Part shown: positions 1 to 8,590 of the stretch, one piece after another
How positions within the stretch are numbered: the stretch's first letter is position 1
How the letters are laid out: every line of letters begins with the position of its first letter
Assembly: GCF_006335125.1 (NCBI RefSeq)
Contig: NZ_VDMO01000012.1
Location: forward strand, 1 to 64,000
From: Deinococcus radiopugnans ATCC 19172
GTDB taxonomy: Bacteria > Deinococcota > Deinococci > Deinococcales > Deinococcaceae
DNA length: 64,000 bases
Reading direction: 5' to 3'
Program-made: the position numbers and the translations under genes
Notes under the pieces: model-generated
Told to the model about the DNA's origin: nothing
What the model saw: the letters and a program-made list of their open reading frames with translations, nothing else
The model's database searches: none

Positions 1-144
1 GCGGCTCATCCACAACAAGGCATTCAACACGTCTCGGAGCGGATACTTCCGCTGTGGGGCGTGTTCTGGACTCAGGGCCAGATACGGCAGCAGGAAATGA
101 TACGTCTCGTCATCGACATCGCTGGGGTAGGCTCGGCGCGTCAT
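1..144 (-). CDS. IS5-family transposase, N-terminal part (runs off the left edge)
   Basis: Reading leftward from an ATG at 144, 48 codons stay open to the window edge. They begin [15 protein letters not shown] and include [19 protein letters not shown] and NALLWM. This is the characteristic N-terminus of IS5-family (DUF4096-type) transposases, which cut and join DNA at the ends of their own IS. The catalytic residues lie outside the window, so activity cannot be judged. The 207 bases between this start and the IS4-type element at 352 hold no gene I recognise. Confidence 0.75.
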   Translation of the reverse strand, partial: MTRRAYPSDVDDETYHFLLPYLALSPEHAPQRKYPLRDVLNALLWMSR

Positions 145-351
145 ACCGCATTCTGGACTCAGCAGATTCCCTCACGCAATTTTGGATGGCCTGTCCGCCA
201 GCCTCTAGCATGTCCACCGCCGAGGGCACGCAGGTGTCCGGGTCTGCCGGGTGCAATGTCTTCAGCACCTCCGGCCTCTTTGGCAACACCCTTCAGATGG
301 GCGGCACCCTGAAACTTGGCCCCATCGGGGTCACCCAGAAGCTCTGCCCTG

Positions 352-1542
<1,191 letters not shown>

Positions 1543-1564
1543 TGAGGTACACTTATATTCTGTA

Positions 1565-1990
1565 TTAGAGCCTGATAACACGCTTTAAAGATTCAATTAC
1601 GTCTTTCGTAGCTTCGCCGCCGCTTTTGATAGCATCAAATATAGTAATCGCAATCATAATAGCAAAAGTAGAAAACATAAAAATCAAAGTGGTAACAATA
1701 TTATTCTTAGGATATATAAGTATTACTGCTATAGGAAAATACACAGTTATCCAGATTAATACTGGTAGAAGTAAGACAGCTAGATCAGCTTTACTTTTCT
1801 TAGTATAAAGAGCAGATCTCATTGCTATACTACGTATATAGAAATGAAATACAAAACATGCAAAAAAAGTAGCGATAAAAGGAGCTAGCCTCAGTTCTCG
1901 TAAACTGTTAATGCTTAGAAAAACTGATAATATGGCCGAGAATATAATGCTAGTTTTCAGATACTCTCTAAGATTATAACCTTTAGTCAT
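1565..1990 (-). CDS. Small four-helix membrane protein, candidate immunity protein
   Basis: 141 residues, very AT-rich compared with the surrounding DNA. Hydrophobic stretches at about residues 13-27, 37-53, 70-92 and 98-117 suggest four membrane helices. The C-terminal tail (about 120-141) is charged. I do not recognise the family. On the same strand and just upstream lies the 3' end of a Gly/Ala-rich peptide gene (2081-2173), with a strong hairpin between them. A hydrophobic peptide followed by a small polytopic membrane protein resembles bacteriocin/immunity arrangements; this is inference only. Confidence 0.55.
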   Translation of the reverse strand: MTKGYNLREYLKTSIIFSAILSVFLSINSLRELRLAPFIATFFACFVFHFYIRSIAMRSALYTKKSKADLAVLLLPVLIWITVYFPIAVILIYPKNNIVTTLIFMFSTFAIMIAITIFDAIKSGGEATKDVIESLKRVIRL

Positions 1991-2004
1991 ATTTTTTCTA
2001 CCCG

Positions 2005-2059
2005 ATAGTCCAGGCTATATACTATTAATATTGGTGATGACAGTATGTGCCTGGACTAT
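2005..2059 (-). terminator. 11-bp hairpin between peptide remnant and membrane-protein gene
   Basis: ATAGTCCAGGC at 2005-2015 pairs perfectly with GCCTGGACTAT at 2049-2059 across an AT-rich loop. Read leftward it follows the stop codon of the peptide remnant (2081) and precedes the ATG at 1990. It could terminate or attenuate peptide-gene transcription. It is not followed by a clean T-run. Confidence 0.45.
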
Positions 2060-2080
2060 TCTTAAAGCTTGAAACTTACT

Positions 2081-2173
2081 TTAGGGGCGAGAAGTTCCAC
2101 TTGCGATAGCACCACCCAAAACGCCAGATGTGATTGCATTAATCGCAGTAGCAGCTTTGGATGCAACCCCCGT
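2081..2173 (-). pseudogene. 3' remnant of a Gly/Ala-rich exported-peptide gene
   Basis: Immediately outside the left end of the Tn3 transposon, a leftward frame encodes 30 residues (TGVASKAATAINAITSGVLG, then GAIASGTSRP) followed by TAA. The Ala/Gly/Thr composition resembles the C-terminal half of the peptide precursor at 5126-5605. The 5' part of the gene is missing because the transposon end lies directly against it. The frame and composition are visible; membership in the same family is inference. Confidence 0.5.
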
Positions 2174-2174
2174 A

Positions 2175-2212
2175 GGGGTGACTACAAGATCCAGCAACTT
2201 TAGTACGCTAAG
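2175..2212 (+). repeat. Left 38-bp inverted end of the Tn3-family transposon
   Basis: Begins GGGGTGACTACAAGATCC and ends TTTAGTACGCTAAG. It matches the reverse complement of 15525-15562 at 32 of 38 positions. The stop codon of the resolvase gene lies inside it. Confidence 0.85.
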
Positions 2213-2834
2213 CCGCCTCGTCCTCCCCGGTCGCCGCTGGGGCAGCGCGTTTCACAATGTCCATGACGGTGTTCTTGCTCAGACGCAGCTCGCGGGCAAT
2301 CTCCCGATACGACCGCCCCTCAGCGCGCAGCCACAGCACTCGCGCGGTGTACCGTTCGGCTTTGACCCGTTGTCCCGGCTGACGACCGAATTGCACGCCG
2401 CGCTCCCGCGCCGCCGCGATCCCCGATTTCACCCGTTCCCGCAGCAGGTCCCGCTCGAACTCTGCCAGCGCCGCCATCAGTGACGCGAACAGCTTGCCCT
2501 GCGGCGAAGTCAGATCAAACTGCAATCCCGTCTGTGCGATGACCGAGACGCCGCACGCTTCCAGTTCGCGCAGGCTGTGCAGCAGGTCGGTCGTCGAGCG
2601 TCCCCAGCGGGTGAGTTCCGTGACGAGCACCACCTGGATGTGACGGTCACGCGCCAGCGCGACCACCTTGCCCCGCTGAGCCCGCAGGTCCTTGCTCCCG
2701 GAAGCCGTCTCCTTGAACACGCCCATGACCTCGTACCCGCCGCGCTCGGCGAACGCCCGCAGGTCCCGTTCCTGGCGGTCACAGGATTGATCACCTGTCG
2801 AGACCCGGCAGTAGATGGCGGCGCGCTGTCCCAT
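2208..2834 (-). CDS. Serine recombinase, Tn3-type resolvase/invertase
   Basis: 208 residues from the ATG at 2834, chosen because AGGAGG sits five bases upstream. The N-terminal catalytic domain has the nucleophile Ser12 in YCRVSTGDQS, with arginine-rich motifs LTRWGRS and LREREV-like ERDLLRERVKSG. The C-terminal 45 residues form a helix-turn-helix (GRSYREIARELRLSKNTVMD). Resolvases of this family resolve Tn3 cointegrates at a res site. The gene lies at the transposon's left end and ends inside the inverted repeat. Confidence 0.85.
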   Translation of the reverse strand: MGQRAAIYCRVSTGDQSCDRQERDLRAFAERGGYEVMGVFKETASGSKDLRAQRGKVVALARDRHIQVVLVTELTRWGRSTTDLLHSLRELEACGVSVIAQTGLQFDLTSPQGKLFASLMAALAEFERDLLRERVKSGIAAARERGVQFGRQPGQRVKAERYTARVLWLRAEGRSYREIARELRLSKNTVMDIVKRAAPAATGEDEAA

Positions 2835-3088
2835 TTGAACCTCCTGAAATCCAGAGCCGTTTTTGTTCGTGTTCATCATGCCCGTGAGCTGTCCCCTCTG
2901 AAGGACTGTTCAACTGGGACACGCTGACCTGCGGGTCAGAATGCGTCTCAGGTGTGCCCGCCCCATTTTGTGGCCCTCCGTCAGTTTCGCTGACGGAGGC
3001 ATCATCAACATCATCCGCCGTTCGTCTTTGGTCTTCACCTGGCGAACGGTCCATCAGCAGCCAAGATGCGCTGTGCGCTTCCGCTGGT
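2835..3088 (-). other. Intergenic: candidate res region and hairpin
   Basis: Contains the resolvase ribosome-binding site, a short inverted repeat CTGACC-tgcg-GGTCAG (about 2927-2942) within a tract that could be a res site, and a perfect 10-bp hairpin (CCTCCGTCAG at 2975-2984 with CTGACGGAGG at 2990-2999). The hairpin lies about 90 bases after the response-regulator stop and may terminate the kinase/regulator operon, though no T-run follows. The res assignment is inference from position. Confidence 0.4.
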
Positions 3089-3769
3089 TCAGCCTCCGGT
3101 CTCGTCCCTCAGCAGCCCCAACTCCATCGCCCGGCGCACCGCCTCGGTGCGGTTGCCCGCGCCCAGCTTCGCCAGGATGTTGCTGACGTGGACCTTCACG
3201 GTCCCCTCGCTGATGCCCATCTGCTGCCCGATGCGTTTGTTGGGCTGTCCGGCAGCCAGTGCCCGGATCACCTGCACCTCGCGCTCGGTCAGGAGGCCGC
3301 TGGGTTCCAGGCGGGCAGGCACCCGCAACTGCTGCGCGAGTGCCTGCGCGACGCGGGGATGGATGACCTTCTCGCCCCGGTGGACGCGCCACAGCGCCTC
3401 CAGAATCTCGTCGATCTCCGCACTCTTGAACAGGTAGCCCGCCGCCCCGGCATTCAGGCCGCCCGTCATGTCCTCCACCTCCTCGAAGGTGGTCAGCAGC
3501 ACCACCGGGGGACCATTCCTCCGGCGGAACTCTGCCGTCGCCTGAATGCCGTCCATCACCGGCATCCGCACGTCCATCAGCACCACGTCGGGACGCAGTT
3601 CGTCCGCGAGGTGCAGAGCCTGTCGTCCGTTCTCGGCCTGGGCCAGCACCTGAACGTCGTCTTCCAGGTCGAGCAGCGAGGCCAGACCCTGCCGCACGAG
3701 GGGCTGGTCATCCACGATCAGGACCCGCAGCGGCGTCACGCCCGGGTGGGGAGGGGCAGGGTCAGACAT
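3089..3769 (-). CDS. NarL/LuxR-type response regulator (transposon copy)
   Basis: 226 residues. Receiver domain at about 14-130 with acidic pair Asp20-Asp21, phospho-acceptor Asp66 (VVLMDVRMP) and Lys in YLFKSAEI. The C-terminal LuxR-type helix-turn-helix is at about 160-215 (LTEREVQVIRALAAG, GISEGTVKVHVSNILAKL). The ATG at 3769 was chosen because it aligns with the paralogue at 17545; it overlaps the kinase gene by 34 bases, implying coupled translation. It probably controls the divergent peptide operon through the palindromic motif described at 5048 and 8525. Confidence 0.9.
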   Translation of the reverse strand: MSDPAPPHPGVTPLRVLIVDDQPLVRQGLASLLDLEDDVQVLAQAENGRQALHLADELRPDVVLMDVRMPVMDGIQATAEFRRRNGPPVVLLTTFEEVEDMTGGLNAGAAGYLFKSAEIDEILEALWRVHRGEKVIHPRVAQALAQQLRVPARLEPSGLLTEREVQVIRALAAGQPNKRIGQQMGISEGTVKVHVSNILAKLGAGNRTEAVRRAMELGLLRDETGG

Positions 3770-4971
3770 ACCTCGAAGACCTCCTCGTCTTGAGTCACCT
3801 GAAGCGAACCGCCCAACGCCTCCAGGCGCGAACGCAACCCGGCCAGCCCCGCGCCCCCGCGTCGGTGTTCTGTCCAGCCAGGGTGGGCCGGGCAAAGGGG
3901 ATTGCGGATGGAGAGCCGGAGTTGCCGCCCGTCGTGGGACAGTTGGGCGGCAACAGGCTGATCGGGCGCGTGCTTGTGGGCGTTCGTCAGGGCTTCCTGC
4001 AACCCCCGGTACATGGCGAGCTTGTGCGAGGACGGCAAGGCGGGTTCCTGCCCTTCCAGGGTCAGGTGGACTGGGACAGGCCAGGTCTGAATCAGGTCAC
4101 GCAGGGCCTGGTACAACGTGCCGTCGAGTTGCGGCACCTTCAGGGTGGACACCACCTCCTGAAGCTGCTCCAAGGCCTCGCCGCTGCGCGCCATCACGTT
4201 GTCGAGGGACACCGTGATCTGAGGATCGGCGCCGCCCGCCCTCTGCTGGAGCTTGCGGACGCGCTGGGCCTCCAGCCGCAGGGCGGTCAGTTGATGCCCC
4301 AGCGAGTCGTGCAGTTCCCGCGAGAGGTGGGCGCGCTCCTCCAGGGCCGCGTGCTGCAACTCCAGCGACCGGTAGGCGTGCAGCTCGCGGTAGGTCCGGC
4401 GCAGGGCCGCCTGTTTCTCCTCGTTCTGGAGCATGAACTCGAATGCCGCGTAGGTAAAGCCGCCCTGGGTCAACGTGACGACCACCAGACCCAGCAGACC
4501 GAACCATTCCTTCGGACTAGCGAGGCTAGGCAGTGGGGGGATCAGGGTATAGATCAGCAGGCTCCCGATGAACAGGGCCGTGAACAGGCCGAGGGACTGG
4601 CGCAGGGTCAACCAGTAACGCGCCACGATGGGCGTGACCATCAACACCGCCGCCGGGCGGTCCACCCAGACCGCCAGGATGGAGAACGCCAGCGTGCCCA
4701 GGATCAGCAGGGCCTGCTCTGCCCGCCCACGTTCACCGGGCCGGATGGCCCACAGCACCGCCGCGAACCACAGCACTGCCACCACCAGGCGCAGCAACAC
4801 ACTCCCGGCATCCAGCAGAGGGAGTGTGGCCGTTTCCGTCGGATTGAGGACCAGGCTGCGGAGGAAGGTGACCAGGATGCCCAGCCCCGCGAACAGCACG
4901 ATGGGGGTCACGCGGGGACGCTGGAGAAACGCCTGGACCTTCGGGCGGTTCAGGTAGGCGCGTACCGTCAT
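3736..4971 (-). CDS. Membrane sensor histidine kinase, HisKA_3 type (transposon copy)
   Basis: 411 residues from the ATG at 4971 (AGGATCACC just before it). The N-terminal half has about six hydrophobic segments (residues 20-180), with almost no periplasmic domain. The dimerisation box carries the phospho-acceptor His221 (HLSRELHDSLGHQLTALRLE). The ATPase domain has GLQEALTNAHKHA (N box) and GAGLAGLRSRLEALGG (G box). It partners the regulator at 3089-3769. An intramembrane sensor of this shape commonly responds to envelope stress or membrane-active peptides; that role is inferred from its neighbours. Confidence 0.9.
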   Translation of the reverse strand: MTVRAYLNRPKVQAFLQRPRVTPIVLFAGLGILVTFLRSLVLNPTETATLPLLDAGSVLLRLVVAVLWFAAVLWAIRPGERGRAEQALLILGTLAFSILAVWVDRPAAVLMVTPIVARYWLTLRQSLGLFTALFIGSLLIYTLIPPLPSLASPKEWFGLLGLVVVTLTQGGFTYAAFEFMLQNEEKQAALRRTYRELHAYRSLELQHAALEERAHLSRELHDSLGHQLTALRLEAQRVRKLQQRAGGADPQITVSLDNVMARSGEALEQLQEVVSTLKVPQLDGTLYQALRDLIQTWPVPVHLTLEGQEPALPSSHKLAMYRGLQEALTNAHKHAPDQPVAAQLSHDGRQLRLSIRNPLCPAHPGWTEHRRGGAGLAGLRSRLEALGGSLQVTQDEEVFEVCLTLPLPTRA

Positions 4972-5047
4972 GGTGATCCTGGGAGGTGGAGGGGCGGCAT
5001 GACAGAGCAGTTTAGGGCGAAGGATGAGGCCGTGCGTCTGCCGGGGA

Positions 5048-5094
5048 CGTATGTCGAAAGATATAGGCCGAGTATGTCTTCTGGGAGATGGCAG
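5048..5094. promoter_or_regulatory. Operator region between the kinase and peptide operons
   Basis: 5048-5067 is a version of a 20-bp near-palindrome with consensus CCTATRTCNNNNGAYATAGG. 5072-5094 (GTATGTCTTCTGGGAGATGG, continuing CAG) recurs with a single change in inverted orientation at 16216-16238 before the second kinase gene. The same palindrome occurs at 8525-8544. The likely ligand is the NarL-type regulator encoded on each side. Confidence 0.65.
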
Positions 5095-5125
5095 ATGGGA
5101 GACTGCTGAGTAGGCTGCTACACGT

Positions 5126-5605
5126 ATGAAAACGAAAGCACTGCTCTTGTCCGCCCTGATCCTCGTCCCCACTGCTGGCGCTGCCGCTGTACAGGCTGCT
5201 CCCACCCAGGAATTCCGGGTGCAGACCAATAAGGCTCTGGCGACTCCTGCCCAGGACTTCCGCGTGAGCTACACCGGCGCGGCGCTGACTAGCACGCCCG
5301 CCATCTTCGCCAAGTCCAGCTTGCCCCAGGCGCTCAGCGATGAAGAGCTGGACGAGGTGACTGGTGAATTCGTGGCAAATGCTGTAGGTGCGGTAACTGG
5401 GGGCGTTGCAGGTGCATTAGGCTCGATGGCTGAGCAAGCAGCAGGCGGCGAGAAGACGAACTGGACCGATGTTGCAAAGGCGGCAGCGGGAGGAGCCATC
5501 ACAGGCGCTTTTTCGCCAATCAGTAGTGCATTGGCCGTAAGCACCACGATTAAGGTAGCAATTGCTGCTGGCACTACCGTTGGTGCAGCATTCAAAGGCA
5601 AGTAG
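5126..5605 (+). CDS. Sec-exported Gly/Ala-rich peptide precursor with double-glycine-like leader
   Basis: 159 residues. A signal peptide is clear (MKTKALLLSALILVPTAGAA, cleavage near residue 25). A linker of about 40 residues follows, then a double-glycine-type leader motif, LSDEELDEVTG (residues 70-80), in which the second Gly is replaced by Glu. The rest (81-159) is a Gly/Ala-rich hydrophobic peptide with GxxxG-like patterns, like the mature part of class II bacteriocins. The exported C39 peptidase encoded downstream is the obvious processing enzyme. What the mature peptide does is unknown: toxin, signal or surface protein are all possible. Confidence 0.7.
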   Translation: MKTKALLLSALILVPTAGAAAVQAAPTQEFRVQTNKALATPAQDFRVSYTGAALTSTPAIFAKSSLPQALSDEELDEVTGEFVANAVGAVTGGVAGALGSMAEQAAGGEKTNWTDVAKAAAGGAITGAFSPISSALAVSTTIKVAIAAGTTVGAAFKGK

Positions 5606-5689
5606 GCTTACATAAGTTCAGGGTGCTAAGTGATTACCTACTAAGGTAAGTGTAGTCACTTAGTACCTTCTGTCGGACGAGGAGGCAAA

Positions 5690-5827
5690 TTGAAGAATTT
5701 AATAGTCCAGACCGCACTATTTATAGTCATCGCCCTATTGGCCCACTTTGTTATAGGGCTTAAGTGGGAGTCAATGTGGATAGTGCTAGTTATTTTTATA
5801 ATTCCCAGATTAATAAATAAAAAGTAG
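5690..5827 (+). CDS. 45-residue single-pass or hairpin membrane protein
   Basis: A short AT-rich frame starts at TTG 5690, four bases after a perfect GAGGAGG (5679-5685), which makes the start convincing. The product, MKNLIVQTALFIVIALLAHF and onward, has hydrophobic stretches at about 4-23 and 28-39 and a basic tail. It lies between the peptide precursor and the C39 peptidase on the same strand. By position it is a candidate immunity protein or transport helper. No family is recognisable. Confidence 0.6.
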   Translation: MKNLIVQTALFIVIALLAHFVIGLKWESMWIVLVIFIIPRLINKK

Positions 5828-5907
5828 CTTATGGCATTGCTGCTGTGTTTTTCTTAATTTAGTGCCGCCAGAAGACTATATGGATGAATTTTTCTTGAGG
5901 GGGTCGG

Positions 5908-6516
5908 ATGAGGTATTGGTTGATCTGTCTGGCATTAAGCATTTTCGCTTTAAACGCTATCTCCCAGGCGACGATGATAGGTTTCCGAGAACTCCGCTAC
6001 CAGTCCGTCGTCGGCCAGACCACCGACTTCACCTGTGGTCCCGCCGCCCTCGCCACCCTGCTCACCCACTACTACGGACGCCCTGTCGCCGAACAGACCT
6101 TAACCGAGCGTTCCGTAGCCGACATGCAGGCACGGGGCAAGGAAGTCGTAGAGGGCCTCACCCTGCTCTCGCTCAGGAACGCCCTGACCACCGAGAGCGT
6201 CTCCTCGGCAGGCTACAAGCTCACGCTGGAGCAACTGCGCGGCGTGATGGAAGCGGGCCTGCCCGTCGTGGCGAACGTCGTCTATCCGAAGGGGCACTAC
6301 TACTTGGTGCTGGCAGTGGATGACCAGAACGTGCTGCTGGCCGATCCCAGTTGGGGCGTGCGGTCGCAGCCCATCGCCAACTTCCTCAACGCCTGGAACG
6401 GCATTGTCCTGATGCCGCAGCCCTCCGAAGCGGAAGCCGTTCAGGCCCGCGTACAGGTGAGGCAGCAACTCAGCAAGTACCGCGAACGAAGCGAACGTCT
6501 GAAAACAGGAGCTTAA
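5908..6516 (+). CDS. Exported C39-family cysteine peptidase
   Basis: 202 residues with a signal peptide (about 1-21). The C39 core shows Cys43 (DFTCGPAALATLL), His130 (KGHYYLVLAV) and Asp146 (LLADPSWG), the catalytic triad of bacteriocin-processing peptidases. Here the peptidase is a free secreted protein, not the N-terminal domain of an ABC transporter. The last 40 residues are charged and helical. A GAGGGGG site precedes the ATG. It most likely cleaves the leader of the precursor at 5126 outside the cytoplasm; substrate choice is inference from the shared operon. Confidence 0.85.
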   Translation: MRYWLICLALSIFALNAISQATMIGFRELRYQSVVGQTTDFTCGPAALATLLTHYYGRPVAEQTLTERSVADMQARGKEVVEGLTLLSLRNALTTESVSSAGYKLTLEQLRGVMEAGLPVVANVVYPKGHYYLVLAVDDQNVLLADPSWGVRSQPIANFLNAWNGIVLMPQPSEAEAVQARVQVRQQLSKYRERSERLKTGA

Positions 6517-6519
6517 ATC

Positions 6520-7272
6520 GTGTTCAAGAACAGCATGTGGCGAGTAGGCCTGCTGGCCTCGCTCGTCAGTTTCACTGGAGCAGGCGCTCAGAACCTGCAA
6601 CCCATCGACCCCCTCCAGCGGCCCCGGACGGGCGCGAGCAGCGCCAGTTTCAGCATCAGTGCTGGATACGCCCCCGACCTCCGACAGACACCGGAGGGCC
6701 TGACTTCCAGCCTCGCGGGCGGGTTGGGCATCACGGCAACCTACAACGTCACCGACCGCTTGGCTGTCACGGCGTCCACGGGCCTCGGCGCGGCGCGGAC
6801 CCGGACCCTGAACGGGGAGACGGTGGCCGCGGCGTCTAACTTGAGCTGGAGCGGCCTGAATGTGGGCGCACAGTACACCTTCGAGGGGCGATACGCTCCG
6901 GCGCTGGGTCTGGACGTGAACCTGCCACTGGCTGGAGACGGCTGGGCTGTCACGGGCAGCACGTCTGCCTCGCTGTTGCGCGACCCGGTGATTCTGGACG
7001 GCACGCTGGCGGCGACCTGGCGCTCAGAAGGCGCACCAGCCGTCAGCGTCGGGGCGGGCGTGGGCTTCGTGGTGAACGAGGCCGTGACGCTGCGGGCCGA
7101 CGCCATCCAGAGCCTGACCTTCGGCATCCTGACCGTTCCCTCGACCACGTTGGGACTGGGCGGGGCGTACAAGCTCGACGAGCAGAACAGCCTTCAAGCC
7201 CGCACGACCCTGAACATCACCGGGGGCCGCACGACCACCGGTCTGAGCGTGACCTACCTGTACCGGCCTTGA
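6520..7272 (+). CDS. Predicted outer-membrane beta-barrel protein
   Basis: 250 residues from a GTG at 6520, with GGAG inside the end of the preceding gene. A signal peptide ends near residue 23 (GAGAQ). The remainder is a series of alternating short beta strands (for example LGITATYNVTDRLAVTASTG and VSVGAGVGFVVNEAVTLRAD) closing with an aromatic-rich strand TTGLSVTYLYRP, as in outer-membrane barrels. It starts four bases after the C39 gene. It may form a pore for the processed peptide or anchor it at the surface. Confidence 0.65.
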   Translation: MFKNSMWRVGLLASLVSFTGAGAQNLQPIDPLQRPRTGASSASFSISAGYAPDLRQTPEGLTSSLAGGLGITATYNVTDRLAVTASTGLGAARTRTLNGETVAAASNLSWSGLNVGAQYTFEGRYAPALGLDVNLPLAGDGWAVTGSTSASLLRDPVILDGTLAATWRSEGAPAVSVGAGVGFVVNEAVTLRADAIQSLTFGILTVPSTTLGLGGAYKLDEQNSLQARTTLNITGGRTTTGLSVTYLYRP

Positions 7273-7895
7273 ACCCCCCTCTGCTCAAAGCCCCGGAACA
7301 GTGGCTCGGCTACGTGTCGGCCCACCTGGCTCCTTGCGAAAAGGACAGGGCGCTGGCCGGTGCCCGTGCCCGCGTCGCCGGGTGGCGTGAGGAGGGCCTG
7401 TCTGACGCGGACATCCTGCGGGAACTGGGGGACGCTGGACTGGCCGCTCGCGGCCTGGAGGCCCAGTACCTGACCCGCGAGGAGGAGGCCCGGCTTCGCC
7501 CCCTGATGGGCTGGAATCCCTGGCGCGTGACCCTGGCCTGCCTGGCCGTCCTCGCCCTTTCCCTGGGGTTCGAGTTCTGGGAACACCGCAGCCTGTCCCC
7601 CTGGAATCTGCTGGTCGTGGCCTACGGCGCAGTAGTGACAACGGCCCTGCTATGGCTGCGCGGGCGAGTCTCCCCCTGGGTCTGGGCTTCCCTGGGGACC
7701 GGGCAATTCGCGCTGCTCTTCCCGTTGCTCCTCCTGACCTCTACCATCCGGCACCACGAGACGAATCCGGTGGAGGCGGCCATTCCCTTCGCCCTGGCCC
7801 TGTTGGTTTCCGGCCTGGCTTATGTCTTCGCCCCAGCCCGGCGGAAACTGGAGCACCGACCGAAGGTGAGCACAGGGCTTCGGGAGATGCCTTGA
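7269..7895 (+). CDS. HAAS-like membrane protein A
   Basis: 208 residues. The TTG start overlaps the previous stop (TTGA), a sign of coupled translation. Residues 1-75 are a helical cytoplasmic segment with the pattern of HAAS/permease-prefix domains (PEQWLGYVSAHL, GWREEGLSDADILRELGDA). Four membrane helices follow at about 85-105, 110-130, 135-160 and 165-190. It is clearly related to the next gene. Function unknown; a membrane partner of the peptide pathway is plausible. Confidence 0.65.
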   Translation: MNPPLLKAPEQWLGYVSAHLAPCEKDRALAGARARVAGWREEGLSDADILRELGDAGLAARGLEAQYLTREEEARLRPLMGWNPWRVTLACLAVLALSLGFEFWEHRSLSPWNLLVVAYGAVVTTALLWLRGRVSPWVWASLGTGQFALLFPLLLLTSTIRHHETNPVEAAIPFALALLVSGLAYVFAPARRKLEHRPKVSTGLREMP

Positions 7896-8515
7896 AGCGG
7901 CTCTTCACCGGCCCGGAACACTGGCTGACCTACGTCACCCGCCACCTGGCTCCCTTCGAGCGGGAGGAAGCGCAGGCACCCTTCCGGGCGAAGGTGGCCC
8001 GCTGGCGCGAGGAGGGCCTCAGCAACGCCGAGATCGTGGCCCGGCTGGGGGACGCGGAGGAAACGGCAGCGGCGTTATCCAGGCGATTTGTGCGGCTGGA
8101 CGAGGAGGCCTCGTTGCGAAACCAGTTGACCGAGAGTCCCTGGTGGGTGCTGTTCGGTTCTCTCATCCTGCTGGGGTTGTCCCTGCTGATCGAGCATTCG
8201 AAAAAGGGACAGGTGACGGCCTGGAACGCCCTGATCCCTACCTGTGGCCTGCTGATCTCGCTCTCGCTGCTCTGGGCACGCCCGCATCTGCCCCCGCGCT
8301 GGTGGCTGGCGCTCTCGCCCAGCGGCGCATGGACGGCGCCGCTGGTGTTCATTGTGCTGATGGTGCGGGCTGAAGAGTTCCCCCTCTGGGCGTTGTCTTG
8401 GGCGCTGGGCCTGGGTGTCCTGTCCGTGGGCGCACGCTTTGTCCTGCTGGACCGGAACAAACTGGCGAAGCTGGAGCGTCTGGCCCGTCATGGCTCACCG
8501 CGTCTAGCTCCCTGA
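7892..8515 (+). CDS. HAAS-like membrane protein B (tandem paralogue)
   Basis: 207 residues starting at a TTG that overlaps the stop of the preceding gene by four bases. It repeats the design of its neighbour: a helical prefix (PEHWLTYVTRHLAPFEREEA, WREEGLSNAEIVARLGDA) then four membrane helices. Conserved positions in the prefix show tandem duplication. It is the last gene before the internal operator at 8525. Confidence 0.65.
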   Translation: MKRLFTGPEHWLTYVTRHLAPFEREEAQAPFRAKVARWREEGLSNAEIVARLGDAEETAAALSRRFVRLDEEASLRNQLTESPWWVLFGSLILLGLSLLIEHSKKGQVTAWNALIPTCGLLISLSLLWARPHLPPRWWLALSPSGAWTAPLVFIVLMVRAEEFPLWALSWALGLGVLSVGARFVLLDRNKLAKLERLARHGSPRLAP

Positions 8516-8524
8516 ACCTCGCGG

Positions 8525-8544
8525 CCTATGTCTTTCGATATAGG
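8525..8544. promoter_or_regulatory. 20-bp palindromic operator before the LolA-like/S41 pair
   Basis: CCTATGTCTTTCGATATAGG is the best copy of the motif CCTATRTCNNNNGAYATAGG: both eight-base arms fit. It lies 46 bases before the ATG at 8591. Related sequence occurs at 5048-5067 and 16241-16253. Confidence 0.65.
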
Positions 8545-8590
8545 CCGTTGGTGCATAGGCAGGGCGGGCACCGCCCGGTAGCGTCAGGGG

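Noticed and set aside
3790..5109. 439-codon open frame on the plus strand
   Set aside because: Antisense shadow of the histidine kinase gene; Gln/Arg/His-rich composition typical of a shadow.
4972..5229. N-terminal extension of the transposon kinase to 497 residues
   Set aside because: It would read through the operator region and the start of the divergent peptide gene; the ATG at 4971 aligns with the paralogue.
7652..7891. Upstream extension of the second HAAS-like protein
   Set aside because: It overlaps the preceding gene completely; the TTG at 7892 with the TTGA overlap matches the style of the preceding junction.
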